Shown here piece by piece: positions 46,361 through 55,236 of a DNA stretch of 64,000 nt. The DNA is taken from assembly GCF_011067745.1 (NCBI RefSeq), contig NZ_JAAMPJ010000001.1, forward strand, positions 482,829 through 546,828. Direction: 5' to 3'. The stretch is from Lentzea alba (GTDB lineage Bacteria; Actinomycetota; Actinomycetes; Mycobacteriales; Pseudonocardiaceae). The notes beneath the pieces are model-generated. The model did no database searches and was not told where the DNA came from. It saw only the letters and a list, made by a program, of their open reading frames with translations. Both the position numbers and the translations under genes were made by a program. Numbering within the stretch: position 1 is the first letter of the stretch; each line of letters opens with the position of its first letter.

Positions 46361-46978
46361 GTGAGACTCGGGCGTATCGATACGTTCGCTCACGTGATGG
46401 AATTGGCCGAGCGCCCGACGCGCACCGAGGCGGTGCTGTTTTCGGACCGCGCTGTGAAAACGTTTCTGGAGGCCGCGTCCGCCGAATACTCGTTCATCAC
46501 CGAGGATGAACCGAGGCCGTGTTTCGCGGTGCTGCTCGGCCTCAACGCGGGTCCGGAGGCGGTGGTCCAGGAGGTCGCGTTCGGTCGCAACGCGCGCCTG
46601 ACCGACCCTTCGGCACGCGAGGAGTTCTCGTCGACGATCGTGCCGCGGTTCGGCACGGCGTACGAGAACCCGGTGCGGGCGTGGTGGCTCGATCCCGCCG
46701 ACCTGCTGACGATCACGCGCACGGCCGATGCGGCCGGTCTGGACGTTCTCGGCTCGATCCACCTGCACCCGGACTGGCACCGGCTCGGTCCCGAGTGCGA
46801 GCGCGACCGGCCGTTGAGCGACAGCCCGACGCCGATGGACGAGCACATGTTCCGCAACAGCGGATGGCCCGTGAACGTCGTCTGTTACCTCGAACGCCGC
46901 CACGGCGGCCTCTACTACTCGCTTGCCGCGTGGGACGCCGAGTGCCTGCGCCTGCCGTTGAGGATGAACCACTCATGA
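46361..46978 (+). CDS. JAMM/MPN-like putative metalloprotein
   Basis: 205 aa from a GTG at 46361. A JAMM-type signature is visible: His134-x-His136-Pro (GSIHLHPDWHRL), then SDSPTPMDEHMF with Asp160. The spacing and the upstream strand (AGLDVLGSIHLHP) fit zinc JAMM isopeptidase/hydrolase folds, though the acidic residue of the fold is not certain. The C-terminus is WPVNVVCYLERRHGGLYYSL, also typical. Its stop overlaps the next start (ATGA). With an NTF2-like and a VOC protein it forms a LysR-controlled unit. Confidence 0.65.
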   Translation: MRLGRIDTFAHVMELAERPTRTEAVLFSDRAVKTFLEAASAEYSFITEDEPRPCFAVLLGLNAGPEAVVQEVAFGRNARLTDPSAREEFSSTIVPRFGTAYENPVRAWWLDPADLLTITRTADAAGLDVLGSIHLHPDWHRLGPECERDRPLSDSPTPMDEHMFRNSGWPVNVVCYLERRHGGLYYSLAAWDAECLRLPLRMNHS

Positions 46979-47343
46979 CCGAACAGATCTACTCGCTGTG
47001 GCAACGCATGGAGCAGGGCTGGGCCCTTGGTGACGGCGAGACGTTCGCTTCAGTTTTCGCCGAGGACGTCGACTTCGTGACCGTGCGCGGCGAGGAGCTC
47101 TTCGGGCGGCGAGCCGTGGCGCAGGGGCACGGCCAGCTGTTCGCCGGGCCGTACCGCGACACCAAGCTGACCACCGAGATCAGCCTGATCAGGCCGCTGA
47201 CCGACGACGTCTCGGTCGTGCACGTCACGTCGTCCATCGCCCCGGCGGGGATCACCACTCACGCACAGGCCGTCGTCGTGCGGCGCGCGGACGGGTGGGA
47301 GATCGCCGCGTTCCACAACATGATCCCGAAGGGAAAGTCATGA
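46975..47343 (+). CDS. SgcJ/EcaC-type NTF2-like protein
   Basis: 122 aa. The NTF2-like fold pattern is SLWQRMEQGWALGDGETFAS, VFAEDVDFVTVRGEELFGRR and VRRADGWEIAAFHNMIP, matching the SgcJ/EcaC group. Members are found in enediyne and other gene clusters, where they are thought to bind or modify small molecules. The ATG overlaps the stop before it, and its own stop overlaps the next start, so three genes are coupled. Confidence 0.8.
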   Translation: MTEQIYSLWQRMEQGWALGDGETFASVFAEDVDFVTVRGEELFGRRAVAQGHGQLFAGPYRDTKLTTEISLIRPLTDDVSVVHVTSSIAPAGITTHAQAVVVRRADGWEIAAFHNMIPKGKS

Positions 47344-47702
47344 CCAGGCCCCGGTTGCGGCACATCGCGTTCGTCGTGCAGGACGCGAAGGAGATGGCCG
47401 ACTTCTACACCTCGCGGTTCGGGATGGAGCTGTTCCACACCGACCCGGACGGCAGTCACTTCGTCACCGACGGGTACGTCAACCTGGCTCTCATCCAGCA
47501 ACGCCTCGACGGGGACGTCCCCACCGGCTTCAACCACTTCGGCTTCCACGTCGACTCCGTCGAGCCCTACCTGGAAACCCTCGAACCTCGCCCCGCCCTA
47601 CGCGGCGGCGACCGCCCGTTCGCCGAGTACCGCGCCATCGACCCGGAGGGCAACTGGTTCGACCTGTCCGCCCACGGCTTCCTGCCACCCCCAGCTCACT
47701 GA
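47340..47702 (+). CDS. VOC-family (glyoxalase/bleomycin-resistance-like) protein
   Basis: 120 aa, one complete VOC module. It has two betaalphabetabetabeta repeats: LRHIAFVVQDAKEMADFYTS, RFGMELFHTDPDGSHFVT, then FNHFGFHVDSVEPYLETL and YRAIDPEGNWFDLSAHGF. Metal ligands His (first strand) and Glu/Asp near the end are in plausible places. Such proteins are lyases, dioxygenases or drug-binding immunity proteins. The last gene of the LysR-controlled unit, followed by a 24-bp-arm hairpin. Confidence 0.85.
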   Translation: MTRPRLRHIAFVVQDAKEMADFYTSRFGMELFHTDPDGSHFVTDGYVNLALIQQRLDGDVPTGFNHFGFHVDSVEPYLETLEPRPALRGGDRPFAEYRAIDPEGNWFDLSAHGFLPPPAH

Positions 47703-47754
47703 CCATGGGGGGCACATTCATGGACGTCAGGTCCATGAATGTGCCCCCCATGGT
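47702..47754. terminator. terminator, perfect 24-bp arms
   Basis: Bases 47702-47725 and 47731-47754 are exact reverse complements with a gtcag loop. The arm contains ccatggggggcacattcatg. It lies between the convergent VOC and M14 genes and can serve both. The unusually long perfect arms suggest a mobile repeat rather than a plain terminator. Confidence 0.8.
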
Positions 47755-47759
47755 TTCAA

Positions 47760-50258
47760 CTAGCGGGTGCCGGACCAGAAAATGGCTCGCGCGACCTGGG
47801 CGTAGAGGCCCTTCGGGTGGTTGCGGAACATCGGTTCGGTGCCGAAGAGGACGACCTTGGCGCCGTTGGTGGTGGTGCCGGAGACGACCGCCGCCTGACC
47901 TGCGGCAGCGTCCTGGCCGCCGGTGCCGTCGTCACGGGGACGCCAGTGACCTGCGGCGATCACCGTGCTGCCATAGCGCTGTTCGACCGTCACGCCCGTG
48001 CCGAGGTTCGTGAACCACTGCGGGGAGTAGACGAACGAGTGCGGCAGGGCACCGGTGCCGATCGGACCGTTGCCGTTGACCACGTTCACGACACCGTTGG
48101 CGTCCTCCCAGCCCGCGACCGGCGTGGCCTGGAGCAGGTTGGCGTCGACGTTGAACTTGCTGCCCGTCGCGCCGCGAGAGACCACGCCGCCGCGCTTCAG
48201 GAACTCGTCGAGCGCCGTTTTGGCCGTCGCGTTGAGCTGCGCGTAGTTCAGGCCGGACGACACGAACAGCACGTCGATCCGCGACCAGTCGAAGCCGGCG
48301 TTAAGCACGTTCGTGGAGATCGTGCGGACGTCGAACCCGGACTCCCGCAGGGCCTGCAGTTCGTCCGGGCCGACCGCGGCCGCGATCACCTTGCGCTGCA
48401 ACGCCGTTCCGCCCGGCTTGGCGGAGGTGAACCGGACGCCGTAGCGGTCGGAGACCTCCTTCGCGGCGAGCCTTTCCGCGGCCGGGACCACGACGGTGCC
48501 GTCGTCCTGGCGGCGCAGCGTGATGCCGCGGCCGAGGAGGTCGTTGACGGCGTTGGCGTCCTTGGCGTCGTTCAGCGTCAGCGCGAGGTCTGCGCCGGGA
48601 GCGGCGTCGACGCTGCCGGTCGGGGCCGCCGCGACGACGTTCTTGCCGTTGAAGTTGAACGCGCCGTTCTTGTAGATGTCGATCGACGCACCCCAGAGCA
48701 GGCGGTGGCTCCAGCCGGAGATGTCGTACATCACCGGGACCTTGGCGCTGATGTCGCTGCCCTGCTCCAGCATCACGTTCGCGAGCGCGCGCTTCGGCTG
48801 GTGCATGTCGACCACGTACGCCCCGGCCGGATAACGCTTACCACCCAGTGTGAAGGGCTTCTCCGCACGTTCGACCCGGACGTCGTGGGCGACCAGGAGG
48901 TCGACGAGCCGGGCCGCAGCGGGCGCCGAGCGGTCGTTCGTGATCACGTAGGCGCGCGGGAACTCCGTGCGGTAGCGGTCTTCCGGCCCGAAGCCCGGGA
49001 CGAACCCGTCCGGGATCTCGCGCTGCGGCTCGCCCGCCTTGCCGCGGCGGAACATCTCGACCTGGTTGGAGATCAGGTCGCCGCGGTGGTCGTCCACGTA
49101 GTCGAGCGTGGTCTTGATGGTGGACTCGACGACGTCGGTGTTGATCTTCGCCCGGCGCTGCAACTCGGCCGCCGGCAGCGTGTCGTACGCCTGCCGGTTG
49201 ACCTGCTGCGGGATCTCGATCGTGTACGAGATGGCGCCGTGGTACATCGAGTACTGCGCGGTGTAGATCGGCGCCCAGCCGTCCCACACGCCGGGGTCGT
49301 AGTCGCGGAACGGGATCTCCGGCTTCGCCGCCTCCGGGTGCCCCAGCCCCTGCACGCCCTTCTCCATCGCGAGGCCGTTGGCCAGGCCGTGCTTGATGTA
49401 GAGGTCGAAGTCGTAGTTCTGGCCGTGTGGCGGGGTGGTCGGCTCGATGAGCGTGTTCTCCACGTACCCGTGCTCGTCCAGCATCATCAACGGCTGGGTG
49501 TTCTCGACCATCTCGCGCATCGCCCGGTTCTCCGGCTGCGAGCTCGTGACGAAGTCGCGGTTGAGGTCGAAGCCCGCGTTGTTCTGCCGGGTGCCCGCGA
49601 CGCGACCGTCCGGGTTAGCTGTGAGGTTGAAGTAGATCCTGCTGCGCCGCAACAGGTTCTGCGTCTCGCGGTCGTTCGAGGTGGCGAGGTGCTCGATGAC
49701 CCGCAGCGCGCCGTCGGTGCCCTCCCACTCGTCGCCGTGGATGTTGTTGTTGATCCAGATCGGCGCCTTGTACAGGCCGGCCGGAACCTTGCGTCCCTCT
49801 TCGATGTTCGCCCGGAACTGTTCCTGCAGGCGGGTTTCCGCCGGGCTCTCGGGCGCGGTCAGCGTGACCAGGTACAGGTCGCGGCCGAGCCCGGACTGGC
49901 CGGCGACCTCCACCGAGATCCGGTTGCTCTTCTGCTGCAACGCGTTCAGCTTCGGCGCGAGCGAGTGGTACGGCGCCAGGTTGAGCTTGATGGTCTTGTC
50001 AGCCGGGTTCTCGGGGTAGGTCCGCAGCTTCGTCCGGCGCGGATAGCCCTGGTAGCGGTCGGCCTGGTTCTCCCCCTGAGCCAGGACGAGGTTAGCGTTC
50101 ACCGTGTCGACGGCGGCGATTTCGTTGCGCTCGGGCCCGTTTCCGGGCTCTCGGTCAGCGACCGGAGATGTGGGTGCTGTCGGTTGCGCTGTTCCGTTGA
50201 CGGGCGCCGCCACCACAGCGGTGACCGCCAGAAGAACAGCGAGCAGAGTTCTGCGCAT
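47760..50258 (-). CDS. secreted M14-family zinc carboxypeptidase
   Basis: 832 aa. Signal peptide MRRTLLAVLLAVTAVVAAPV, then a short acidic linker and the M14 fold. The zinc motif HxxE is His near 174 in NNNIHGDEWEGTDGALRVI. The conserved NPDGR is in NLTANPDGRVAGTRQNNAGF, and the third His is probably in LDEHGYVENT. The catalytic Glu lies in SYTIEIPQQV. The C-terminal 400 residues (PVMYDISGWSHRLLWGASID and on) are unassigned beta-rich modules. An exported peptidase, probably for nutrient or wall peptides. A 12-bp inverted repeat lies in its leader (50274-50317). Confidence 0.92.
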   Translation of the reverse strand: MRRTLLAVLLAVTAVVAAPVNGTAQPTAPTSPVADREPGNGPERNEIAAVDTVNANLVLAQGENQADRYQGYPRRTKLRTYPENPADKTIKLNLAPYHSLAPKLNALQQKSNRISVEVAGQSGLGRDLYLVTLTAPESPAETRLQEQFRANIEEGRKVPAGLYKAPIWINNNIHGDEWEGTDGALRVIEHLATSNDRETQNLLRRSRIYFNLTANPDGRVAGTRQNNAGFDLNRDFVTSSQPENRAMREMVENTQPLMMLDEHGYVENTLIEPTTPPHGQNYDFDLYIKHGLANGLAMEKGVQGLGHPEAAKPEIPFRDYDPGVWDGWAPIYTAQYSMYHGAISYTIEIPQQVNRQAYDTLPAAELQRRAKINTDVVESTIKTTLDYVDDHRGDLISNQVEMFRRGKAGEPQREIPDGFVPGFGPEDRYRTEFPRAYVITNDRSAPAAARLVDLLVAHDVRVERAEKPFTLGGKRYPAGAYVVDMHQPKRALANVMLEQGSDISAKVPVMYDISGWSHRLLWGASIDIYKNGAFNFNGKNVVAAAPTGSVDAAPGADLALTLNDAKDANAVNDLLGRGITLRRQDDGTVVVPAAERLAAKEVSDRYGVRFTSAKPGGTALQRKVIAAAVGPDELQALRESGFDVRTISTNVLNAGFDWSRIDVLFVSSGLNYAQLNATAKTALDEFLKRGGVVSRGATGSKFNVDANLLQATPVAGWEDANGVVNVVNGNGPIGTGALPHSFVYSPQWFTNLGTGVTVEQRYGSTVIAAGHWRPRDDGTGGQDAAAGQAAVVSGTTTNGAKVVLFGTEPMFRNHPKGLYAQVARAIFWSGTR

Positions 50259-50273
50259 GCAGACGTTTCTCGC

Positions 50274-50317
50274 ACAACGGCCCGCGCATCGACTAGAGCC
50301 GATAGGCGGGCCGTTGT
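50274..50317 (-). promoter_or_regulatory. 12-bp inverted repeat upstream of the M14 gene
   Basis: acaacggcccgc (50274-50285) and gcgggccgttgt (50306-50317) pair across 20 bases. It lies 16 bp upstream of the ATG at 50258, in the likely 5' leader. It could be an operator or an RNA stem. No regulator is recognised. Confidence 0.4.
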
Positions 50318-50468
50318 TTCCCCTCGGTCAAGACCTGAACGACGAGAGTGACACAGAAACTCGCGGCCGAGCGAGAAAAGTTCACCAACCGACGCCACAA
50401 TCAGGGGTACAAATCACCACTGACCAGCGCGTTCATTTCACCGCACTTCGTACAACCACTCGAACGGC

Positions 50469-53042
50469 CTAGCCAGACCCCAGACAGAGGAACGGCCGCC
50501 GGAACGGGTCCTTCGCCATCGCCTCCGCGAGCGCGACCGCCGGCGCGGCCCCCGCAACGAGAGCCCGGTGGTAGTCCGCCATCGCCGCCGCACTCGCCTC
50601 GTCGCCCACCTTGCTGGCCGCCGCGACCACGGTCCTGGTGCCACCCGCCAGCATCGCGCCGGCGAACCCGAGCGCCTCGTCCCCAGGCCTGATGCGGTTG
50701 AGAGCCAGCGAACAGGCCGCCAGCACCACATGCGCCGGCGGGTTGCGCAGCCTGCCGAGCTCGTGCGCGAACAACGGCCCGTCAACCAACTCCAGCCGTG
50801 AGAACAACGCGTTCTCGTTCTCGTGCTCCCCGTGCGCCGCAACGTGCACGAGGTCCGCCCCGTCGAGGTGAGCGAGCACCTCCGCGGCCGTCGCGTCCTC
50901 ACCCGACAGGACCTTGGCCTTCTCGTGGTAGGCGGCCAACCGGTCCAACTCGCCATCCCCGAACTGCAGACTCGGGCCCCTGACCAGCAGCACCCGGTCG
51001 GCCTTCGGCTTGTCGGCCTGAGTCGCCGCAAGCCAAGCGGTGGCGCTCGGCGCCGTAACAACCGGACGGCCGTGCAGGCTGGGGAGAACACCCCAGGGCA
51101 CCGCGTAGAGGGGGCCGGTCGGGACGACAACCAACTCCCGCTCGCCGATGAGATGAGTCAGGGGCTTGATCAGCAACGTGTCGAGCGCGTCTGCCTGTTT
51201 GCGCGCGGACGCTCCGATGACCTGCACCAACGGTGGCTGCAGATAGTCGGGAGCCAGCGCGTTGAGGTCGAAGTGGAGCTTCTGTGCCCCTTCGAGCGCC
51301 TCGTGCGCGGCACCGAGCCGCACCATCCGCACCTGGCCACCCGCGAGCACGACGGCCACCATGGCGCCACCGGACACCACAAAACTGACCATCGCCCGTT
51401 CACCTAGTTCAGCGAGGACCTCGCTGATGGACGCCATCGGCCGCGTCCGCCCCCACCGCTGGGCGTGCCAACCCAGTCGGTTGGCCTCGCGCTGCGCTTT
51501 CACCAGCTCGCCTCGCAACTCGGCGGTCGGCCTGCCGTCCAAACCCGCTCGCATCAGCTCCCGGCCTAGTCCACGCACCTCGGCGATGCGCTCGGCCAGT
51601 TCGCTGTTCTCCATGTGTTCCAGCGGTTCGTAGCGATAGGCCTGTGCTCTGGTGCGCTCCAGCCACACGAACACCTGGCGCGCGTTGTTGCTCTCCAGTG
51701 CCAGACGGATCGCCAACTCACGCAGTTCACGGCCGTGCACCGCGGTCGCGGACACCAGTTCCAGCCCGCCCAGCTGATCACGCACCAGACCGAGCTCGTC
51801 GAGGCCCTTGCGCGCGTGCAGCAACGCGGTGCGGCGATCTCCCTTGGCAACAGCGAGCTCTGCGAGCACCAGCCTGCGTTGCATGCGGTGGTCGAGCGGG
51901 GTGACCGCACGAGGCCCAGGCAGCTGCTTCAGCAGAGCCTCCCCCTCGGCAAGCCTGCCTCTGCGAACCTCGAGTCGTGCGGCGAGCACCTTGGCGAGCG
52001 AGGCCTCATCGAGCAGGTGGTTGGCCGCCAGGTGCGCGGAGAGAGTCAACGCCTTGTGCACCAACGCGTTGGTCACGCGCTTCGCCTGCATGGCATGGGC
52101 CCAGAGTTCGATCAGCGCGGCCATCATCCACCAGGTACTGGCACGCTTCTCCAGCTTGCGCATCGAGGCTTTCGCCATCCGGCGGGCCAGGGCGAACTGG
52201 TCGTCGAGAAGGGCCGCCGACGCGCGGTACATCTCGACCTCCGCGATGTCCTGGCTGACCTTTTCCCGACGCAGCAACGGCAACGCTTCGTCGAGCATTC
52301 TGCCGACGTCGTCGGACATCCCGACCATCAGCAGGGCCTCGGCGTGCAGAAGCTGGACGCCGGCGAGCACCGACGGCTGCTGGGTCGCGCGGAAAACCCG
52401 TTCGGCTTTCTCATAGTGCCGCAGGGCCTCGACGAGGTTGCCGCTCTGCTTGTAGTTGTTGGCGAGTGCCACGACCGAGTAGGGATAGATGTCGTCCAGA
52501 CTGTATTCGCGGCTGAGGACGGCCACCCGCTCCAAGTCAGCGATGGCGAGCTCACTCCTGCGAATGGCGGCGTTCGAGTAGGCCCTGCCGGTCAAACACA
52601 CGGCGAGCCGCTGGGCCCACTCCAAATCGATCCGCTCAGGCGACGTCCGAATCGCGTCCTCGGCGAACGTGATGAACGGGCTGAACCACTGGACCGCCTG
52701 CTCCGGCTGACCCATGCGCATGATCACGCCGCCGTGGTTGCAGTCGGCATTACCCTGCAGCAACACGCGAAGCCACGGATCGGTGATCAGGTCGATCTCA
52801 CGCCGTGCCTGGTCGAACAGCTCGACGGCGGCGTCCAAACCGCTCGTCTCGCCGAGACACCGCCCCAGGGTGTACAGAATGCGGGCCCGCAGCTCCGTCC
52901 GTTCCGGTCTGTCCGGGGCGCGGTCAGCGTGCACGAGTGCACGCTTGAGAAGGCGGATGGCGGGCGGAAAGCGGTACTTCGCCTGCTCCGCCCATCCCTT
53001 CTGGTACAACTCGCGCGCTGTGTCCAAGGCACGAGCGGGCAT
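50469..53042 (-). CDS. CHAT-domain protease with N-terminal TPR repeats
   Basis: 857 aa from the ATG at 53042. Residues 1-430 are TPR-type helical repeats (RALDTARELYQKGWAEQAKY, RARILYTLGRCLGETSGLDA, VVALANNYKQSGNLVEALRH). A coiled segment follows, then a CHAT caspase-like domain (about 590-857). Its catalytic His is near 737 (LVHVAAHGEHENEN) and its Cys near 776 (VVLAACSLALNRI). CHAT proteases cut partner proteins when their repeat domains sense a signal, including in bacterial immunity and cell death. The cognate signal is unknown. The gene for a 76-aa protein lies 82 bp upstream on the same strand. Confidence 0.88.
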   Translation of the reverse strand: MPARALDTARELYQKGWAEQAKYRFPPAIRLLKRALVHADRAPDRPERTELRARILYTLGRCLGETSGLDAAVELFDQARREIDLITDPWLRVLLQGNADCNHGGVIMRMGQPEQAVQWFSPFITFAEDAIRTSPERIDLEWAQRLAVCLTGRAYSNAAIRRSELAIADLERVAVLSREYSLDDIYPYSVVALANNYKQSGNLVEALRHYEKAERVFRATQQPSVLAGVQLLHAEALLMVGMSDDVGRMLDEALPLLRREKVSQDIAEVEMYRASAALLDDQFALARRMAKASMRKLEKRASTWWMMAALIELWAHAMQAKRVTNALVHKALTLSAHLAANHLLDEASLAKVLAARLEVRRGRLAEGEALLKQLPGPRAVTPLDHRMQRRLVLAELAVAKGDRRTALLHARKGLDELGLVRDQLGGLELVSATAVHGRELRELAIRLALESNNARQVFVWLERTRAQAYRYEPLEHMENSELAERIAEVRGLGRELMRAGLDGRPTAELRGELVKAQREANRLGWHAQRWGRTRPMASISEVLAELGERAMVSFVVSGGAMVAVVLAGGQVRMVRLGAAHEALEGAQKLHFDLNALAPDYLQPPLVQVIGASARKQADALDTLLIKPLTHLIGERELVVVPTGPLYAVPWGVLPSLHGRPVVTAPSATAWLAATQADKPKADRVLLVRGPSLQFGDGELDRLAAYHEKAKVLSGEDATAAEVLAHLDGADLVHVAAHGEHENENALFSRLELVDGPLFAHELGRLRNPPAHVVLAACSLALNRIRPGDEALGFAGAMLAGGTRTVVAAASKVGDEASAAAMADYHRALVAGAAPAVALAEAMAKDPFRRPFLCLGSG

Positions 53043-53124
53043 GTGATCATCACACCACATGCGTCCGAATGGCGCTGTCCGCCAACCAGGCGCAGACCTG
53101 GTCGACGGACACCGCAGAGTGTGA

Positions 53125-53355
53125 CTAGCTGGCCTTCTCGTCGTCGGCCAGATTGTCCGGGTGGTTCGGGCAGTTCGCGTCGTGCTCGACCGGCAAGCCG
53201 ACCAACGGGTGGCCAGGAGGCATCGGGCCGCAGCACTGCGGAACCAGAATCGGGTCGTCTTCCTTCGGCTTCGGGTCCCTGGGCTCGTCGTCCGTGACCA
53301 GGTCCTTGACCTTGTCCAGGATGTCGCCGATGAAGCCTTCACGCTGGCCGGTCAT
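53125..53355 (-). CDS. small Cys/His-containing protein ahead of the CHAT gene
   Basis: 76 aa from the ATG at 53355 with GGGGGG 6 bases upstream. The N-terminal half is predicted amphipathic helix then acidic/Lys-rich (GDILDKVKDLVTDDEPRDPK). The C-terminal half holds Cys-Cys-Gly-Pro and later His-Asp-Ala-Asn-Cys-Pro-Asn-His, a possible metal site. No family is recognised. It is upstream of the CHAT gene in transcription and probably cotranscribed. It could be a substrate or regulator, which is inference from position. Confidence 0.6.
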   Translation of the reverse strand: MTGQREGFIGDILDKVKDLVTDDEPRDPKPKEDDPILVPQCCGPMPPGHPLVGLPVEHDANCPNHPDNLADDEKAS

Positions 53356-53478
53356 GAGGTTCCCCCCTCGTTTGGACTATTTACTTCCCATCCCCCCAGA
53401 TGGGTGCGTCAGAAAGAGTCGCACACACGGCTACGGGTATACGTCTCATTTAGCTAACAGCCACTCGGTCGGCCTAAG

Positions 53479-53520
53479 ATCACAAAGGGTCACCTGCACA
53501 AACAGGTGACCCTTTGTGAT
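53479..53520 (-). terminator. gatB terminator
   Basis: An 18-bp perfect stem, atcacaaagggtcacctg (53479-53496) with its complement (53503-53520), encloses cacaaa, 20 bp beyond the gatB stop. On the plus strand it is followed by tttttg. Confidence 0.8.
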
Positions 53521-53539
53521 TTTTGCTTCGATTATGTAT

Positions 53540-55042
53540 CTACGAGCAGCGTGCGACCACGATCTCGCGAACGCGGGCCGCGTCGGCCTGACCCTTGGTG
53601 GCCTTCATGACCGCGCCGACGATGGCGCCGGCCGCCTGGATCTTGCCGTCGCGGATCTTCTGGGCGACGTCCGGCTGGGCCGCGAGGGCCTCGTCGACGG
53701 CCTTTTCCAGGGCCGAGTCGTCCGAGACGACCTTGAGGCCGCGCTTCTCGACGACCTCGTCCGGGGAGCCTTCGCCTTCGAGCACGCCGTTGACGGCCTC
53801 GCGGGCGAGCTTGTTGGTCAACGCGCCCGTGTTGACCAGCTCGATCACGCGCGCCACCTGGGCGGGCGTGATGGGCAGGCCGGACAGCTCGACGCCGCGG
53901 GTGTTGGCCTGCTGGGCGAGGTACGACACCCACCAGGAGCGGGCCTCGTCCGGCTTCGCGCCGGCCACGACGGTGGCCTCGATGAGGTCCAGCGCACCGG
54001 CGTTGACCAGGTCGCGGAGCACCTCGTCGGTGAGGTTCCAGTCCTTCTGGATGCGCGCGCGGCGCTCCCAGGGGAGTTCGGGCAGGGTGCCGCGCAGCTC
54101 CTCGACCCACTCGCGCGACGGCGCGATCGGGACCAGGTCGGGCTCCGGGAAGTAGCGGTAGTCCTCCGCCGTCTCCTTCTTGCGGCCCGAGGACGTGCTG
54201 CCAGAGGACTCGTCGAAGTGACGGGTCTCCTGGATGACCTCGCCGCCGGAGGAGAGCACCGCGGCCTGGCGCGTCATCTCGAAGCGGACAGCGCGTTCGA
54301 CGCTGCGCAGCGAGTTGACGTTCTTGGTCTCGGTGCGGGTGCCCAGCGCGCCGGTGGTCTTCGGCGAGAGCGAGACGTTCGCGTCGCAGCGCAGCGAGCC
54401 CTGGTCCATGCGGACGTCGGACACGTCGAGCGCCTTGAGCAGGTCGCGCAGTGCCGTGACGTACGCGCGGGCGACCTCGGGAGCGCGCTCCTTGGTGCCC
54501 GGGATCATCTTCGTGACAATCTCGATCAGCGGCACGCCGGCGCGGTTGTAGTCGAGCAGCGAGTGCTCGGCGCCGTGGATGCGACCGGTGGCGCCACCGA
54601 CGTGCAGCGACTTGCCGGTGTCCTCCTCCATGTGCGCGCGCTCGATCTCGACCCGGATGACCTCGCCGTCGTCCAGCGTCACGTCGAGCCAGCCGTTGAA
54701 GGCGATCGGCTCGTCGTACTGCGACGTCTGGAAGTTCTTCGGCATGTCCGGGTAGAAGTAGTTCTTCCGGGCGAACCGGCACCACTCGGCGATCTCGCAG
54801 TTCAGCGCGAGGCCGATGCGGATCGCGGACTCGACGGCCTTGCCGTTCACCACCGGCAGCGAGCCCGGCAGGCCGAGGCACGTGGGGCAGGTGTTGGTGT
54901 TCGGCTCGCCGCCGAAGACGTTGGCGCAGCCGCAGAACATCTTCGTGTTGGTGTGCAGCTCGACGTGCACCTCGAGGCCCAGGACGGGGTCGTACTTCTC
55001 GATGACCTCGTCGTAGTCCATCAGCTCAACCAGAGAGGTCAT
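53540..55042 (-). CDS. gatB: aspartyl/glutamyl-tRNA amidotransferase subunit B
   Basis: 500 aa. It binds mischarged Glu-tRNA-Gln (or Asp-tRNA-Asn), phosphorylates the carboxyl and adds ammonia. Core motifs: [40 protein letters not shown] (zinc site) and [14 protein letters not shown]. The Asp/Glu-rich helical middle and the C-terminal YqeY-like tail domain ([20 protein letters not shown]) are complete. The ATG overlaps the stop of the small membrane gene (ATGA). Confidence 0.97.
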   Translation of the reverse strand: MTSLVELMDYDEVIEKYDPVLGLEVHVELHTNTKMFCGCANVFGGEPNTNTCPTCLGLPGSLPVVNGKAVESAIRIGLALNCEIAEWCRFARKNYFYPDMPKNFQTSQYDEPIAFNGWLDVTLDDGEVIRVEIERAHMEEDTGKSLHVGGATGRIHGAEHSLLDYNRAGVPLIEIVTKMIPGTKERAPEVARAYVTALRDLLKALDVSDVRMDQGSLRCDANVSLSPKTTGALGTRTETKNVNSLRSVERAVRFEMTRQAAVLSSGGEVIQETRHFDESSGSTSSGRKKETAEDYRYFPEPDLVPIAPSREWVEELRGTLPELPWERRARIQKDWNLTDEVLRDLVNAGALDLIEATVVAGAKPDEARSWWVSYLAQQANTRGVELSGLPITPAQVARVIELVNTGALTNKLAREAVNGVLEGEGSPDEVVEKRGLKVVSDDSALEKAVDEALAAQPDVAQKIRDGKIQAAGAIVGAVMKATKGQADAARVREIVVARCS

Positions 55043-55236
55043 GCCAACTCGTCCTTCCGCAGAGCACGAACGGCCAGCGCCGCACCGGTGACCGCCACGG
55101 CGATGCTGGCGATCGCGTTCGCCAAGAGCAGCTTGTCATTCTTCGCACGGGCGTTCCGGAAGCCGGAGAACGCTCCCACGGCTCCCGCGACGGCACCGGC
55201 CAGACCGAGGAGACCCCGCGCCTTCTTGATGTTCAC
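55039..55236 (-). CDS. small two-helix membrane protein inside the gatCAB operon
   Basis: 65 aa. Two hydrophobic stretches: [19 protein letters not shown] and [20 protein letters not shown], with a basic loop (RNARAKNDK) between and RKDELA at the end. It overlaps gatA upstream and gatB downstream, each by ATGA, so it must be translated with both. In M. tuberculosis pfkA lies at this place instead. No family is recognised. Confidence 0.75.
   Translation of the reverse strand: MNIKKARGLLGLAGAVAGAVGAFSGFRNARAKNDKLLLANAIASIAVAVTGAALAVRALRKDELA

Noticed and set aside
47739..50351. An 870-codon open frame on the plus strand
   Set aside because: Antisense to the M14 peptidase; no start with a ribosome site and composition is Arg/Val/Asp heavy.
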